64,000 nucleotides of DNA from Coprinopsis marcescibilis (Eukaryota > Basidiomycota > Agaricomycetes > Agaricales > Psathyrellaceae): NCBI GenBank assembly GCA_004369085.1, contig ML210167.1, positions 1-64,000 on the forward strand, written 5' to 3'. Numbering within the stretch: the stretch's first letter is position 1; every line of letters begins with the position of its first letter. Positions 32,334 through 44,819 of this stretch are shown one piece after another. The notes beneath the pieces were generated by a model that was not told the origin of the DNA, ran no database searches, and worked only from the letters and a program-made list of their open reading frames with translations. The translations under genes were made by a program, and so were the position numbers.

Positions 32334-33304
32334 ATGGCTCTCGACACCTCTCTCAGCTATATCCTCTCCCAGACAAGGCAGAACATACAGTACCTTGTCG
32401 CTCAAGATGCTCTTACAGAAAGCGATGGCGAGCAAATCCTTGACAAACTGAATCTCGGCGAATCTATCTTGTCATTATCCACAATGTCAATGCTTCCCAA
32501 GGATCAGGCACCACCGACCCACTTCTACTCAGGAAAACAAGATGTCTCGCCGTGCCACCCAGGTTTTACAGTCTCTAGGCCACCTCCCTTGTACCTCTTC
32601 CAAGCAAAAGCAATCTGGCCATACAATGAGGATAACAAAGTCAGTGGATCAAGCTCGCTTGAAAAACGGTGCGCTCGATCATATAACCATCGCTTACCCT
32701 ACTAGGAGTACCGCGACTTAGCATTCCGATCAGGAGATATTATCTTTGTGACGCGGGAGGTAAACCCAGAGTGGTGGGAGGGAAGCTGCCATGGCAAGGA
32801 TGGGTTATTTCCAGCGTCTTACGCTGAGAGAATGCGAGAAAGACCCCCGCCTTTCCCAGAGAACGTCGTTTTGCCGACGCCGCACCTGACAAATGTTTCT
32901 GCACCTCAGTATAGAGGAGGCGGACTTTCCACATATCCAGAGCTCGCCCAGTCGTACCCGACTCCGACGCCGAGCCCTCGCGGATATGCACCTACTTACC
33001 AGCCTCCGCCTCCTCCATCTGGCCCGGCCCCACCACATGTGGCGCCAGCTGCGGAGCAACCGAAGAAGAGTAGTTTTGGCGGAAAGATGGGTAGCATGGT
33101 ATCTTGCTCTGCACTTAGCCGTTCAAAAATATATTGACACCCCATTTCTTAACTTTCAGATGGCCCAGGCTGCAGCTGGAGGAGTCGGTTTCGGAGCAGG
33201 TGAGTTAAATGTCGCATAGTAGAAATTTTGTTGGTCAGCCACTGAATATTTGTTCTGTTCAAGGAAGTTCTATTGGAAGCGAAATCGTTCATGCAATTTT
33301 CTAA
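32334..33304 (+). CDS. SH3-domain protein, Lsb1/Pin3-like
   Basis: Exons 32334-32639, 32706-33098, 33160-33199 and 33264-33304 join to 259 aa. The N-terminal helical part (SYILSQTRQNIQYLVAQDAL) is followed by an SH3 domain: AIWPYNEDNKEYRDLAFRSG, then DIIFV, WWEG and GLFPASYAE. Next is a Pro/Tyr-rich stretch and a conserved end, MAQAAAGGVGFGAGSSIGSE followed by IVHAIF. This order matches yeast Lsb1 and Lsb2/Pin3, which bind the WASP homologue Las17 and negatively regulate Arp2/3-driven actin assembly at endocytic sites. The C-terminal glycine-rich motif is the hallmark. The gene is divergent from NUP159 and convergent with the sugar-kinase gene (80 bp). Confidence 0.8.
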
Positions 33305-33383
33305 AGGTCGATCAGCATCCGCCATTAGTTTCAGTGCGCCGTATCATAAGGAGCTAGGAGAAAACGAGATATTCAACAAGATA

Positions 33384-35169
33384 TTACAAGTCAAACCACC
33401 CAGCTTGAGTCATTTCCTCGGCCAAACCATCCCAATCCTTTCGGCGAGCTTTTCTCCCGGATAGCTCAGTTGCGAATCTTTTAAAATTTTAAGTAAAGGT
33501 TATGCGCTAAAATGGCATGTGTTCATACCGTAAGCATTCATCCAATTTCCACTTTCCTCGGTCACTGTCACTGGACATTGAGCTAGAGTCTTCCCCATTC
33601 CAAGCAGGGGTATAGGGTAGTCCCGGGCATATTCTGCGACTGAGTGCATATATCATTCCAGCAATGAACGCATCATGACCTCCAATCTCGTCGACAACAC
33701 CGTCATCGGCCTCGTTGCCGCCGATTTCGGTTCGCTGATACTCGTCCTCCCGTTGATACTCATGCGAGTAGTCCAGTGTGTACTGCCCGCTGGAGTTAGG
33801 GTTGTGGTTGGCGTGACGATTTCCGTGCATTTGAGAGTAGGAACCAAACGAATGTCCATGTCCACTATCAGAGAGATAATCTCCTGCCGTAAATGCTGCA
33901 GATGATGGAGTTCGGCTCCTTCCTCCAGCCCAAAAGTCACTCCCACTCCTGACAGATCTAATAGCTGTCTCGCTTTCAACCCTGCTATGGCCTGTGTTCG
34001 GCTCGTATTGTGACGGTGGCGGCTTCTCCTCTACCCAACCTGAGCTCTGAAAATACTCCTTGGTTGGAAGTGAGAGAACTGCGGAGCCTTCGGTGCCCCA
34101 GTGAGCAACGAGTAATGCATGCGGTGGGGCGATCGAAGTCATAGAAAGCAAGAATGCCCGAGGGGTTGAAGCGTAGTGCGGCGAGTGTGCCTGAGCATAC
34201 TGCTTGTTCAGAAACAAGACGTCGGCGTACGGAATCAACTGCAAAGTATCTCGTTAAACGCGGGCCAAACAGAAAGGTTACAGAATCCGTACCGCTTCAA
34301 CGCCTTGCCTCCCTCTTCGGCCTATGTCGACACTGAATACGCAGTGGCTCCTCCATTTCTTCTCTCGGGCAAGTCCGTCCAGGCCAGTGATGTTGCTCAG
34401 CGTAGTTTTGACTGATCTTCCTTCGAAATGCAACCAGTCAAATGGGGCAGGGCTGTTGGGATTGTGTAAAAAGGGCGTTGGCCTAGGTCCAGATTGCGAA
34501 GGGCGAGGGGTATTAGAGCCCTGTAGAGACGAGGTCGACCCGTAAGTTGTAGGGATTACAGGGCTCCCCAAAGGCGATGGCAATATTGGATAGTTCTCGG
34601 GTGCAAGAAGTGGTCCAAGTAGCGAGATGAAGTCCTCATGGGTAATATCTGGAAGCGGATTGTGGTTTATCACAGATCGTGTATTGGTGTCCTCTATAGT
34701 GGTAACCTCAATCAGTGTCCTGGCTGCTGATGACTCCAACTGAGAACAACTTACTGGAGTGGAGAACCCAAGCGGAGGGTACGCCAGAATCCTTCCAGAT
34801 CTTACAATACCGGACTTTGACGCCCTCGTTCTCCAAGTCTTTGACAATAGCTTTGCCTTCTTCGTTGCCTCCTAAAGAAGCCACCAAAGCTGCGTCTACG
34901 TTCGCAAACTGAGCCAACAACGAGAGGACCTAATGATTGTCCTCAGCAAGTTGCGTCAGGGCGGGACACTTTAACCCGAGACGTACGAGATTAGCCGATC
35001 CTCCTCTGGTTTTCTCCACCGAGTGTGCCCGGACAACCGCGGTGGGTTCAGGATGAGATGGTATCGAAATGTTGTGCGTCTGAAAGAGAGTCCCTGCTGC
35101 CACAACCCTCAGTGGTTTCATGTATGACGAGTAGTGAGTCTCGAAGGTATCGCGTCGTATCCTCGCCAT
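33384..35169 (-). CDS. PfkB-family sugar kinase, ketohexokinase-like, with long insert
   Basis: Exons 35169-34987, 34929-34755, 34693-34293, 34238-33529 and 33477-33384 join to 520 aa. PfkB features: GGSANLVLSLLAQF (sugar-binding N-lobe), ALVASLGGNEEGKAI, DWLHFEGR (as in ketohexokinase), FLNKQYA, and the C-terminal motif DEIGGHDAFIAGMIYAL. That last motif takes the place of the canonical DT.GAGD.F and keeps the catalytic Asp. Family members have about 300-330 aa. The excess is mainly a polar His/Ser/Asn-rich segment between SGWVEEKPPP and GGHDAF, likely a disordered loop. The preferred substrate cannot be read from the sequence; ketohexose is the best guess. Confidence 0.75.
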
Positions 35170-35385
35170 GGTCAACCTTGGGTATCCTGGGTAATATGTG
35201 GCGCAATGGAAAGAGACAGAACCCCAACAACAATATTAGGCGAGGTGCATGGTGGTGGTCATATCATAGAATTCAATACGCAGCGCGTCAGGGTCGTGTC
35301 CATGATCGCATCCACAATAAGATCAATCTTTCGATTGTCAAGAATAAGATACTTTTGTGATAGATACTAGGGCATTGGTCTGTAT

Positions 35386-36744
35386 CTACTGCATTTCTAC
35401 GTCACTATCACCGTCTTCGCTGACCAGGTCATCCCACTCTCCGTCGTCATCTCCGTCGTCGATTGGCGATGGGGTGACACCCTGAGCAGCAAGTTTTGCA
35501 ATGAGCTCCTCGACATGTTCAGATATCGGTACATCGGGGTGTTCTTGATTTCTGTGAAGCTAAAAAAAGAGATGAGCCATATATTCAATGAAAGAACCTG
35601 TCCCAACGTACCACTCTGCAAGTCTCCAAGCAGTCGCGAGAATCTTTCGCCAGCTCTTGCCATGTTAGTCCGTCGTAGCTGCCTCCATCTTCCTGTGCCT
35701 TCTCCGCCATGAGATAGAAGCACCATCCCTCTAGATACCATGCTTCAACGTCTTGATCGTCAGACGCCATGACCCCATGTAAGACCAACAGGGCAGGGGC
35801 ATAAAGTGCAAGTTCAAGGAACAACTTCACTAGAGCAAGTCGAGTAGGAATCGGCGGTAATCTTGGGTCATCTAGCAGGCTATCGCTTAGCAGACGGTCG
35901 TCCCTTGAACTTGTGGAAACACGCACCGATATCCAAGTCCTTCCATATCCCCCAAGCTTTTTCCAAAATCTGTTTGGCATCTTCAGGTCGCTGCTGCGAC
36001 ATACGAACCGATGCCAAAGCCTGTAGAGCTTCAGGGTTATCAGAGTCGGTCTGAATAGCGAGATTGAGCAGATCTTCGCATGTTTTCTCGGCCTCTGGCT
36101 CGAAACTGGATGCAAATCAATTATTCCGGTCTTCGCAGACGTATATTCAACGCACCATAAATCATATCTAGGGTCCATCCAAATTTCCACCTGTCCAATT
36201 AATGCCCGAACAGCGTTTTGCTTCAGCTCGGCCTCGTCCTCTTTTCCATTCCCGTCATTGGCCCGCTCTTTTCCCTTCAGTTGCGCAAGCAAGATGTTTA
36301 CGGCGCTTTGAAAATGTTGGAGCGCCAGACGAGGGTCTTCCTCGTTCAATTGAGCAAGATATAGGTGTGCTGACGGCGGCGGAACAGCAGGAGCACCAGG
36401 ATGAGGTGGGATCAAAGACTCGAAAACCTATCTCTAGCTCGCATCTCCGCCTTTTTTGACAAACAGAAAATGAGAATCCACACCTGTTTCGCTTGTTCGA
36501 GCTCTCCCATCTCAAGCAGGGAAACACCCAACATCTCTTTTGCCTCCACATTGGTTGGATCTTGCTCCAAAATCCGTTCCACAAATTTGACCGCGAGTTC
36601 ATAATCGCATTGTATGATGAGCTCCTGAGCCTTCTCTTGCAACGCCTCTATGGTTGGTGGGTTCGAGGAGGTCACCCCTGGCAATTGAGATACAGCATTT
36701 TCTGGCTTGGAACGTCCCTTTTTCTTAGTTTTTGTACGACCCAT
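35386..36744 (-). CDS. ACL4: Acl4-like TPR chaperone of ribosomal protein Rpl4
   Basis: Exons 36744-36484, 36427-36156, 36105-35927, 35871-35612 and 35559-35386 give 381 aa. A Lys-rich N-terminus (MGRTKTKKKGRSKP) is followed by several TPR helices (for example DYELAVKFVERILEQDPTNV with EAKEMLGVSLLEMGE; NPEALQALASVRMSQQRPED). The protein ends in a strongly acidic tail (DDGDDDGEWDDLVSEDGDSD). Basic start, superhelical TPR core and acidic end match Acl4, which binds newly made Rpl4 and escorts it to the nucleus for 60S assembly. It is tandem with the sugar kinase (216 bp) and the GH43 gene (143 bp). Confidence 0.8.
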
Positions 36745-36887
36745 GAAGTGAAGTCGAGGTTGGAGGTTAGGAGGTTTACATAATTGGCATCCGAGAAAAT
36801 CTGCTCGCAAATGGAGAAAGCGCCAGTTGTAACGGTAGAAGTAGTGTGCGTATGCCACAGCAAGGAGTATATAGGCGCGAGGTAAAA

Positions 36888-39132
36888 CTAATTTCTGTAT
36901 TGACCCTGAGGCAAATACTTCCACTTAGAGAAGAACGCCTCTTGATTTCCAGCTCCCCCATTCGTAGTACAATAAATGCCCAACAATGTACCTGGCATGC
37001 GTCAATTTCGCATTGCAAAATAAGGCAGTGGGAACATACCTGTGAAACCCCAGCTGAGAGGATCGTTAGGCGCAACAACGATCGTCTGCTTTAGTGACTG
37101 CGCATCAGCAGGGCCGACCGCGAAAGAATAGTGTGTCATGTTCGACGCTTTGATTTCCAATATCAAAGGCTTGCCAATCCAGCTATCTGGAACCGGGGCG
37201 ACCACAGACGCCGGAACAGGCACATAGGATTCGCCACGGAATCGTATATGAGGGGCCAACACACCATCGGATGCTCGCGGCAATGCGACAATCCCCATGT
37301 GGTATTGGTGATTTTGTGTCAAGAAAGCTGTAATTCCAGCTTCCTCTTCAAGGATTTTCGGAGAGAAATCGATGTTTACGCTGTATGTGAACAAAGTGTC
37401 TTGTTGTCGACGACCGACAAAGGACTGTCCTTCCGGCCCAGCATAATTTCCGTTGAGTGCTGTGAGATTGAGTCTGGAGGGTTTGATTCGGAGGGTGTTG
37501 GGGCGACCTGGAGGTGAAATGGCGAATGCGTCCTGCGGCGGAAATCTCCAGTTCGTAAAGTGAGCAGGGAGCTTCGTTCCTGGTGCGAAATCGATATCAT
37601 CTCCTTCCGCGATGTATGGTCTGGATCAAACAAAACGTCAAACTGGTGGGCCGACAAAGCTCGTTCGTTTCCGACTTGCCCTTCACCCCTGATATCCCTG
37701 ACCTGCGGCATCCTCCAGCCACTAAATTCACCGCTGATTGGTGTCATAACTGGCCATTGGCCGCTCTCCCATGTAACAGCTGTAAGAACGGTCTCTCGGA
37801 CCATTGGGAAATACTTATATTCTGGCCCACCGCGAGTAGAGAGGGCAACTCCCCACCTAGAGCCAAGATTCAGTCCTTACACAAAGACAATTGTGACAAA
37901 AAAAAATACCATCTACCAGAACCATCTTGGAATATATCGGCGTGGCCGATTGTCTGGACTACAGAAGGTCGGTTAACTTCTACACGGCATCTTGCCCAGA
38001 TAACTTGCTTACAATAGCTTGTCGTATTCGCGTTCGTTAAAATGGGATTGGCGGGGTTGTTTTCATAAGGCCCGACGAGACGACGAGATCGTGCAATCGT
38101 CTCCATGTGTCCGAGCCCGGTTCCGCCTTTCGATACCTAAGTACCTGACGCAAAGTAGCCGGGTAACAACGAACCTTCAGCAGCCATCAAATAGTAATAG
38201 CCATCCTTTCGGTAAATATGAGGACCCTCTGGCGCCTACGATCGCAGTCAGTGACCCATATATTGGTCGAAGGGGGTTGAGTGACCGACCATGCCCCCAG
38301 TTCCGTTCCAGATATGGTACCATTCTCCGGTCTCCCCAGTTTCTAGATTAACCTTGGCCTGCCAGATACCTGGGCTGCAGGAAACTATTTGGAAACGTCG
38401 CCACAACTTGCGCAACGAAATATCTTACTTGACTTGCCATGCATAGGCAGCGGTGATGTATGACTGTCCGTCAGTATCCCAAAATGGGGAGGGGTCATAA
38501 CCTTCGAATTTAAAGTGGGTCGCAACCGACCAAGAGGAATCCCTATAAGGGTTTTTGCCTCTGAAAATGATCTGAAAGGCGACAATGAACGCTTTTATCG
38601 GCTTGAAGGATGGTAAGTCGCACGTTATCCCATCTCTCTGCGTCCGTTTGGGGGAGGTGGTCATTCACAAGTGTTGTAACGACATAGAACGTGTCCTTGT
38701 GATATCGTAAGGCTGGAGCCCAAATACCACTATAGGACGAAATTAAGCATATATTCAAGGACCGAGTTGATTGCCCATACCTTGTTGACCTGTTTGTCTC
38801 TGCCAACCTCGGCAATTGCTCCCTACGATTGAGAACATGTCCTTGATACGAGTGAGGGGTAAATTCTGACGAGGAAGAAACTCTTTACCGATCAGTTTCC
38901 AGTTCTGCAGGTCTTTACTTGCGTGAATTGGAATTCCAGGGAATGCATTAAAACTCGATGAAGCGCAGAAAAAGGTGTCGTCCCATTCCTTGACAAAGAT
39001 ACAGCTTGGATCCGGATGAAACCCAGGAAGCATAGGGTTATAAAAAGTGGTATTCCGGGCCTGTAACTCTTGGCCCATGCATATGGTGGAAAGTGCAAAC
39101 AGGACTAGGAAACCTGCCAGATAGCGGAGCAT
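36888..39132 (-). CDS. Secreted glycoside hydrolase family 43
   Basis: About eleven exons; those placed with most confidence are 39132-38889, 38841-38781, one starting at 38729, and the last, 36991-36888. The signal peptide MLRYLAGFLVLFALSTICMG is followed by YNPMLPGFHPDPSCIF, where the Asp of HPDPS is the catalytic base. Then come WAPALRYHKDTFYVV, PFWDTDGQSY (pKa-setting Asp) and MAPEGPHIYRKDGYYYL with the catalytic acid Glu. A C-terminal beta-sandwich domain (AGITAFLTQNHQYHMGIVAL) is typical of beta-xylosidase/alpha-arabinofuranosidase GH43 enzymes. It should act on arabinoxylan-type side chains outside the cell. One splice near 37600-37700 could not be fixed. Expression is probably carbon-regulated, but no sites were identified. 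Confidence 0.8.
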
Positions 39133-39518
39133 CTTGAAGCAAATTCAAGGGGTATTGCTTGGGAAAATCCTTGCAAAAAGTGCGCCATTTGCTTTATACC
39201 AAGTCGACAGTGCTCAGGTTCTATTCGTGAGTGTAGATTGTGCGTTCTCGGAGAAACATTGGAAGTCGAACGGCCTTCTTCTCGACGAGCGTGGAGGCTC
39301 GTGGAGGCGAAAGACAACCAGTGCTAGCGAAGCTGTGATCTGCAAAGCCGTCGACGGATCTTCGGTCCGCTCTATCCCGGTACCCCGGCATCTCGGCAAG
39401 TATTCCGCGCGCACGGACAGTTCGTTGATAGCCGCAAGCTCTTTCAACGACATCGACCACGACGTTGCCGATGTCCAAGTATTGAAACACATTGACTGTG
39501 ACAGGCCTATCGTGACGA

Positions 39519-40911
39519 ATGTCCACACAATCGATGCCTAACATTGCCCCGTTGGCAAATGAAGTCTTCGAATACTCCTCTAGGGGTCCAGAGGACGGCT
39601 TATATCTCGAACGACTGGAGTCTTTCATGGACAAATGCCTTGCAGAAATAAAGGCATTCTCAGAACGGGAGATGCGCCCTTTCGATGAGGTCTTTAGTCC
39701 ACTCATGGCCGACCGCGCGTCCTAATGATGTATCCTTTTCTGCCAGACTCGACGTTCCGTAGCAGAATGGCATGCTAAATATCTGTTTCAGCCCCAGATG
39801 GAGTCGTCGAAGGCAGCCATCCTGCCCATCGCAGAGAAGAGACAATATGGTGCGTTTTAATGAATTGGAACATGTTTCTGTTCTTCTCACTGGGAATTCC
39901 ACAGTCCGATCTGTGTTGATGGATACTTCTCGCATTCTGGAAACTCTGGCAGAAACCTCTGGGACGCAGTCCTTCTTCTTGGCAGTCGACCCTCCTGACC
40001 CTTTGGACCATGGGTTTCTTGGGGGTTCTTTGAAAGGGCGCGAATTCTGGAGAAGCCTTAGATATGGTGGTGAACATGGAGCGAAAGCTTTTAAACAGCA
40101 ATGCTTAAAGTCTGGTACAGAATCGGACAGCCTTCTTTATAATGTGGCGCCTGCCTCGGTTGCAAATTCCAGCCAGATTTCGCAGGCTTCCAGCTCCAAC
40201 ACACCTGCCAGAACTGTTAAAGCCCACCTGTATGACACCGTACGGAAAGCTCTCAGGTATGAACATCGACACGAAACATTGCAAAAGCTGATATTTCTTT
40301 TTAGGTCAGCGAGTGGAATACGCAACGCCGAGATGAAATGGACAAACCCAGAACGTCTAGATACATACAATGTGCGTTTGGTAGGGTGGCCGGAAGACAT
40401 CCCCTTCCAAAACCCGTCCTGCCTCAAAACGGACCAGAACCGACGATTGTTGGAATCCTTCAAAAGTGGCACGACCAAGTTTCACAATGTTCGTATGAAC
40501 CATACATCGCATCCAGAGGATCAATCTCAGGCCAACGAGGACGATGATTTCTCCTGGGCGTTTGACCCCAATGGCGGTTCATCTCCCGTAAGTTTGGCAT
40601 GTCCGTTTGCCTCAAATGAATTTAGAGCGATTGAACAGTTGAAATAGGACTCTGTGGGGCCCGAGAACACTTTGGCCGCTCTTCCCAGACCGGTCACTTC
40701 AACGGCACCCTCTGTCGTAACAGAGTCCTCAAGTGGGACAGGTAGCAACACTCGAGAAGCAACGCCTTCAGAGAACTCTGAATTGTTTAACCCCTGGAAC
40801 AACCTTGATCCCTCAGTGATCTACGAGCATGAATCAAACCCACTGGATTGGCGTGATGAGCAGACAAGGTCGAGAAAACGACCGCGGAACGAGGATGATA
40901 ATGTAAAATAG
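39519..40911 (+). CDS. Conserved hypothetical protein
   Basis: Exons 39519-39689, 39747-39849, 39905-40256, 40305-40587 and 40648-40911 join in phase to 390 aa. The ordered N-terminal half includes RLESFMDKCLAEIKAF, EWHAKYLFQPQMESSKAAIL, VLMDTSRILETLAETSGTQS and a predicted alpha/beta segment FFLAVDPPDPLDHGFLGG followed by REFWR. The C-terminal half is polar with a basic, nuclear-localisation-like end (RSRKRPRNEDDN). I do not recognise a named family. The good intron structure and conserved-looking core argue for a real gene. It is divergent from the GH43 gene with about 390 bp between starts. Confidence 0.65.
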
Positions 40912-41193
40912 CACCATTTTTATCTTAATGTCCTTGGACACGAGTAAAGCTCGCTATCGGCAACAAAGTGACTCGGAAGATCCGAATGACCTGAAAAGCA
41001 TCACGCAGTGACTGTGCTTAGGAGTACTCGCGGTCGTGAACACGGAAAGGGGTTACGATGTGTAACAAATTACGCGGCATGCGGCGCGAGGGCACTCAGG
41101 GCCCATTAGGGACCTTGTTTTAAACCAACACCTCCATCTCAAATTTTCCTTCTTACGAACTCATAGTCGCTATATTTCTCTATTTTACCTATA

Positions 41194-42618
41194 ATGTTTT
41201 CGTCTTTGTTCAAGTGAGTATTCTGTTTCTCTATCTGCGAATCTCTTACTCAATATTGAGGTAGTGTGTCCGACCCGCATGCCCCTAACTTTTTTTCTAC
41301 GACCTCGAATGTGCAAGAATCACAGCTTTATGGTAAACTAGAACCCAAAGACACAGAATGGCTTTGCTCTGGCGGCTTCACTGTCGAAACCCAGATCTTC
41401 TACACCACCACTGAGGATGGCAAGTCGCTCATGTGCCAGGTGATTCACTCGTCTACAGGGTATGTTTCATCGATTTTATCGATTGCGACGTCTTTTCAAC
41501 TAGCTCGCCTTTCCAGAGTATGGTATCCCACCGTACAGTTCACTTTCAAGCTTTTCGATACCAAGACAGGGACGAAAATCTGGAAGTCCCTCAACGCCTC
41601 CCATTTCACCGCTGGACCAGCTGGTCTCGACAAGCGATCGTGCAAAGCCGACGAATTCACCGTGACCTACAAACACAAAGCCGACGGAGAATTCCCCGAG
41701 TCCTACGTTCTCAACGCCAACCTTGCTTCCGACTTGCAAGTGACCATGGAATTCCAGCGTTTCAGCACTGCGCACGGATGGAAACTCGGCAACGGCCCCA
41801 AGGGAGGGTACTCTTACTTTGGTAACAACCAGGAGAAGCCTGAAGGATACGTCATCCATCGCTTTTGGCCACGTCTCAAGTCTTCAGGTCATATCATTTC
41901 CGCCGGTAAGGCGATCCCCATCGACGGCTTCGGCATGTTCGTCCACGCAATCCAAGGCATGCGGCCCAACCTCGTTGCATCAGCATGGAACTTCCACAAC
42001 TTCCAAAGCAATGAACTCGGAGGAGTTTCTGGAATACAGATGGAGTTCACCACTACTGATAGTCACGGGAAGAAGGGTTCGGGATCCGGTGGGGTTACTG
42101 TGAATATTGGGTCCTTGGTCGTCAACAACAAGCTCGTTGCTGTTACCGGAGAGACCAACTGGCCCGGAGAAGGACGCGTCGATACCAATGTTCTGTCTCG
42201 CACCACTCATTTCGACTGCATACATGACCCCGACACCGGTTACAAGAAGCCATCCCGACTCCTAGCTGAATGGAAGGGACCATCTATTCTCCCCGACGCC
42301 CCAGGATCCGTTTCTGGGACCGTAGACGTTTCTGTCGGTGACGTCAAGAACCCAATTGGCCTCATTGAGAAGGTCGACGTTCTTGCTGAAATCCCTTACG
42401 TCGTCAAGATGGCAGTCAACTACGTCGCTGGTACCAAGCCTTACATCTATCAGGTATGTGCCTTGTGTCTGGGGCTTCCCACAGCGATTGACCCTTGGTT
42501 ACAGTGGCAAAATCCTGCCAAAATGCGTCTGACTGGACCAGATAATGTTGCCGCTGGGCTATCTGCCGGAGTCGAGGTAAACGGAATATCGTACATGGAA
42601 TCTACCTTCATCTCATAA
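41194..42618 (+). CDS. SVF1: Svf1-family protein
   Basis: Exons 41194-41213, 41265-41459, 41517-42453 and 42505-42618 give 421 aa. The opening MFSSLFNVSDPHAPNFFS and the core LYGKLEPKDTEWLCSGGFTV followed by ETQIFY, WKLGNGPKGG and CIHDPDTGYKKPSRLLAEWK are diagnostic of Svf1/YDR222W-type lipocalin-like proteins. In yeast, Svf1 carries ceramide from the ER to the Golgi through an N-terminal amphipathic helix and supports survival under oxidative and cold stress. The N-terminus here could serve as that helix. The very short first exon (20 nt) was chosen because it supplies the only ATG and keeps phase. Confidence 0.88.
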
Positions 42619-42824
42619 TGCTGTCTCTTTCAACGAAACACACACGTTCTTAATTATACACTGAATAATCGCAATATATTGATACTTTCACGGCCTCTGC
42701 CCAATTTATGCCTGACTTTTGACACATCAGAGGTGCCCACGTGGACGCTGCGGGCGAATCGGATCCGGCATAAATAAAGAGGTTGAATGTTTGACTCGTT
42801 TCATCACGACAATGTCCTGCGCCA

Positions 42825-44638
42825 ATGCTACGCTTTGCGGGCTCCACTATATCTAAACCTTCCTTGAGGCTCTTGATCCCTTCGCATGGCTTGCGTTCAC
42901 AGGGAATTAATAGCTTCGCCCCAGCGAGGCGGTCAAATGGCGCTCAGCAATTCTCTGGTCGGCTGCAGCGCCTGACACTTCACAAATCTACCCACTTAAT
43001 CCTGTTGAAGAGACCTACGAACAATGTATCCTTTCATTCGACACCACGGAGGCAGGGTTGGCCTCTTGTTGCATTATTGGCTCCAATTCTCAAGGCACGT
43101 CAATATGGACTGTTTCCTACCATTATAGCGCTAACATAGCTGCGCAGGCGTCGGCAGCATTCGAAATTGTTCGTACAACGATCCGTATAGCGCTCACGTT
43201 TCTTCCTGCAGCCCTCTTGGGCAGGAGCAAGTCGGCTCGAATCATCAAGATCGCCCATATTCATGGTGTCCCACTTTCCGACGAAAAGCGCAAAAAATAC
43301 ATGAAACGACTGCGGTTATCAACCAGAATCATTCAATTCCTTCTGTTCGTCCCATTTACGGTGTTCTGGGCGACAATACTGGCTAGCTTGGAGAAGACGC
43401 CTTTGACTGGGCGGTGAGTCCTGGCGAACAGCTGCGCGGGACACTGAATTGATGTCTGGCAGGTGGCGAACCATTCTTTTATCTCCAGAGGAAGAAGACG
43501 AAATCGCAGATCAACTGCAGGGTCAAGGGTGGTTCAACGCTGTACAGAATGTTCTGGCTCAAGAAGGCGACCCCCGCATAATCCCTACACACGACTGGAG
43601 GTATGAATGGGTCAGAAATACCCTCCTACGCCTCACCACCTCTATCGACATTTTAGCCGACGAGCTGAACCGAGCACCCGACTGGATCCACTTGGGCCCC
43701 GACGATCCGCCGCTCCCTCCACCTGCTGAGCATCCGCTTCGACCAAGACCCAGGGCAGCAGACATGCTTCGCCACTTGTGCGGAACTTTCACCAGCAGGC
43801 CATCTTCTTCTCCTCGACCCCGAGAGCCTGACAATTTCAATATCGTATTGGTCGACAGTCCACACGAGTCCAATGCTTTCTCTTATGGGTTCTGGCCCAA
43901 CGGGGGTTCTGGCATCGTTATCTACTCCGGCTTCATTGATGACATCTTTGCTAGAAGGCCTTTAGAATTCGTTACCCCTCCTGACGAGCGATCATGGTTC
44001 GCCAAGTTCTTTGGTGTATATGCCCCTCCGCAGCCTCTGCCCGCTCCCACGGAGGAACAGACCAAAGACCTTGCCGTCCTTCTCGCACACGAACTTTCCC
44101 ACCTTGTCCTCACCCACCATTTAGAATCCTTATCATCTGGAACTATCGTTGTTCCCGGTGCCCTCTCCGTCCTGGCCGACATTTTCCGTGTCGTCATTTT
44201 CCCTATCACTATGTTATTCGGTCCTTTTGTCAACGACGCCGTCGGGCAACTAGGCAAATATGGATCATCTGAACTAAGGAAAATCGGTGATTTCTGCACA
44301 ACTTCCAAACAAGAAATCGAAGCAGATATGGTCTCAACAAGGTTGGCCTCCTTGCTCCATCTTCATCGCGCATTGCTAATTGTAATGTATCGGCTTTCAT
44401 GATAACCAGAATCCTTGCTTATGCCGGTTTCGATGCCCGAGATGCAGTTAAATTCTGGGAGGACAGACCAGAAGATGTGGAATGCCACCATATCGAAAAG
44501 TCCACCTCCTTCGACCACGCAGCTCATGGAATTGTCGGCAGAATGCACCCTCATCAAATGAAGAGGGCGGAGCTTTTGCGAAAAGAAATTGCCCGCTGGG
44601 AAGAAGCGAGGCTGGCCGCAGCTGCTATCCAAATTTAG
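42825..44638 (+). CDS. OMA1: Mitochondrial M48 metallopeptidase, OMA1-like
   Basis: Exons 42825-43094, 43148-43413, 43463-44341 and 44410-44638 give 547 aa. The basic, Ser-rich N-terminus suggests a mitochondrial presequence. Membrane segments follow around residues 95-175 (IALTFLPAALLG; IIQFLLFVPFTVFWATIL), then TGRWRTILLSPEEEDEI, a family hallmark. The zinc site is HELSH (in VLLAHELSHLVL) with the third ligand Glu in EIEADMVSTR. OMA1 is the inner-membrane stress protease that cleaves OPA1/Mgm1-type and quality-control substrates. The Pro/Arg insert near residues 250-290 is larger than in yeast Oma1. Intron 1 appears to use a GC donor. Downstream of SVF1 by 206 bp. Confidence 0.78.
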
Positions 44639-44819
44639 TTGCGTAGTCGGAACGTCTGGAGATACGATCTAATTGTTTTACTGGTATGTTGTCGTTGTAA
44701 GCCTTCAATCGTAAGTATATATTATTTATCTAACGTACACTACTATATACACCCCCAATGAATCTAGTATCAGGACATTGTACTTCAAGAACGAGTAGCA
44801 CTGCTTGAGTTCGCCGCGT

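Noticed and set aside
39134..39541. Plus-strand 135-aa frame between GH43 and the unknown gene
   Set aside because: It lies in the shared divergent promoter region, lacks splice partners, and overlaps in another frame the better start at 39519.
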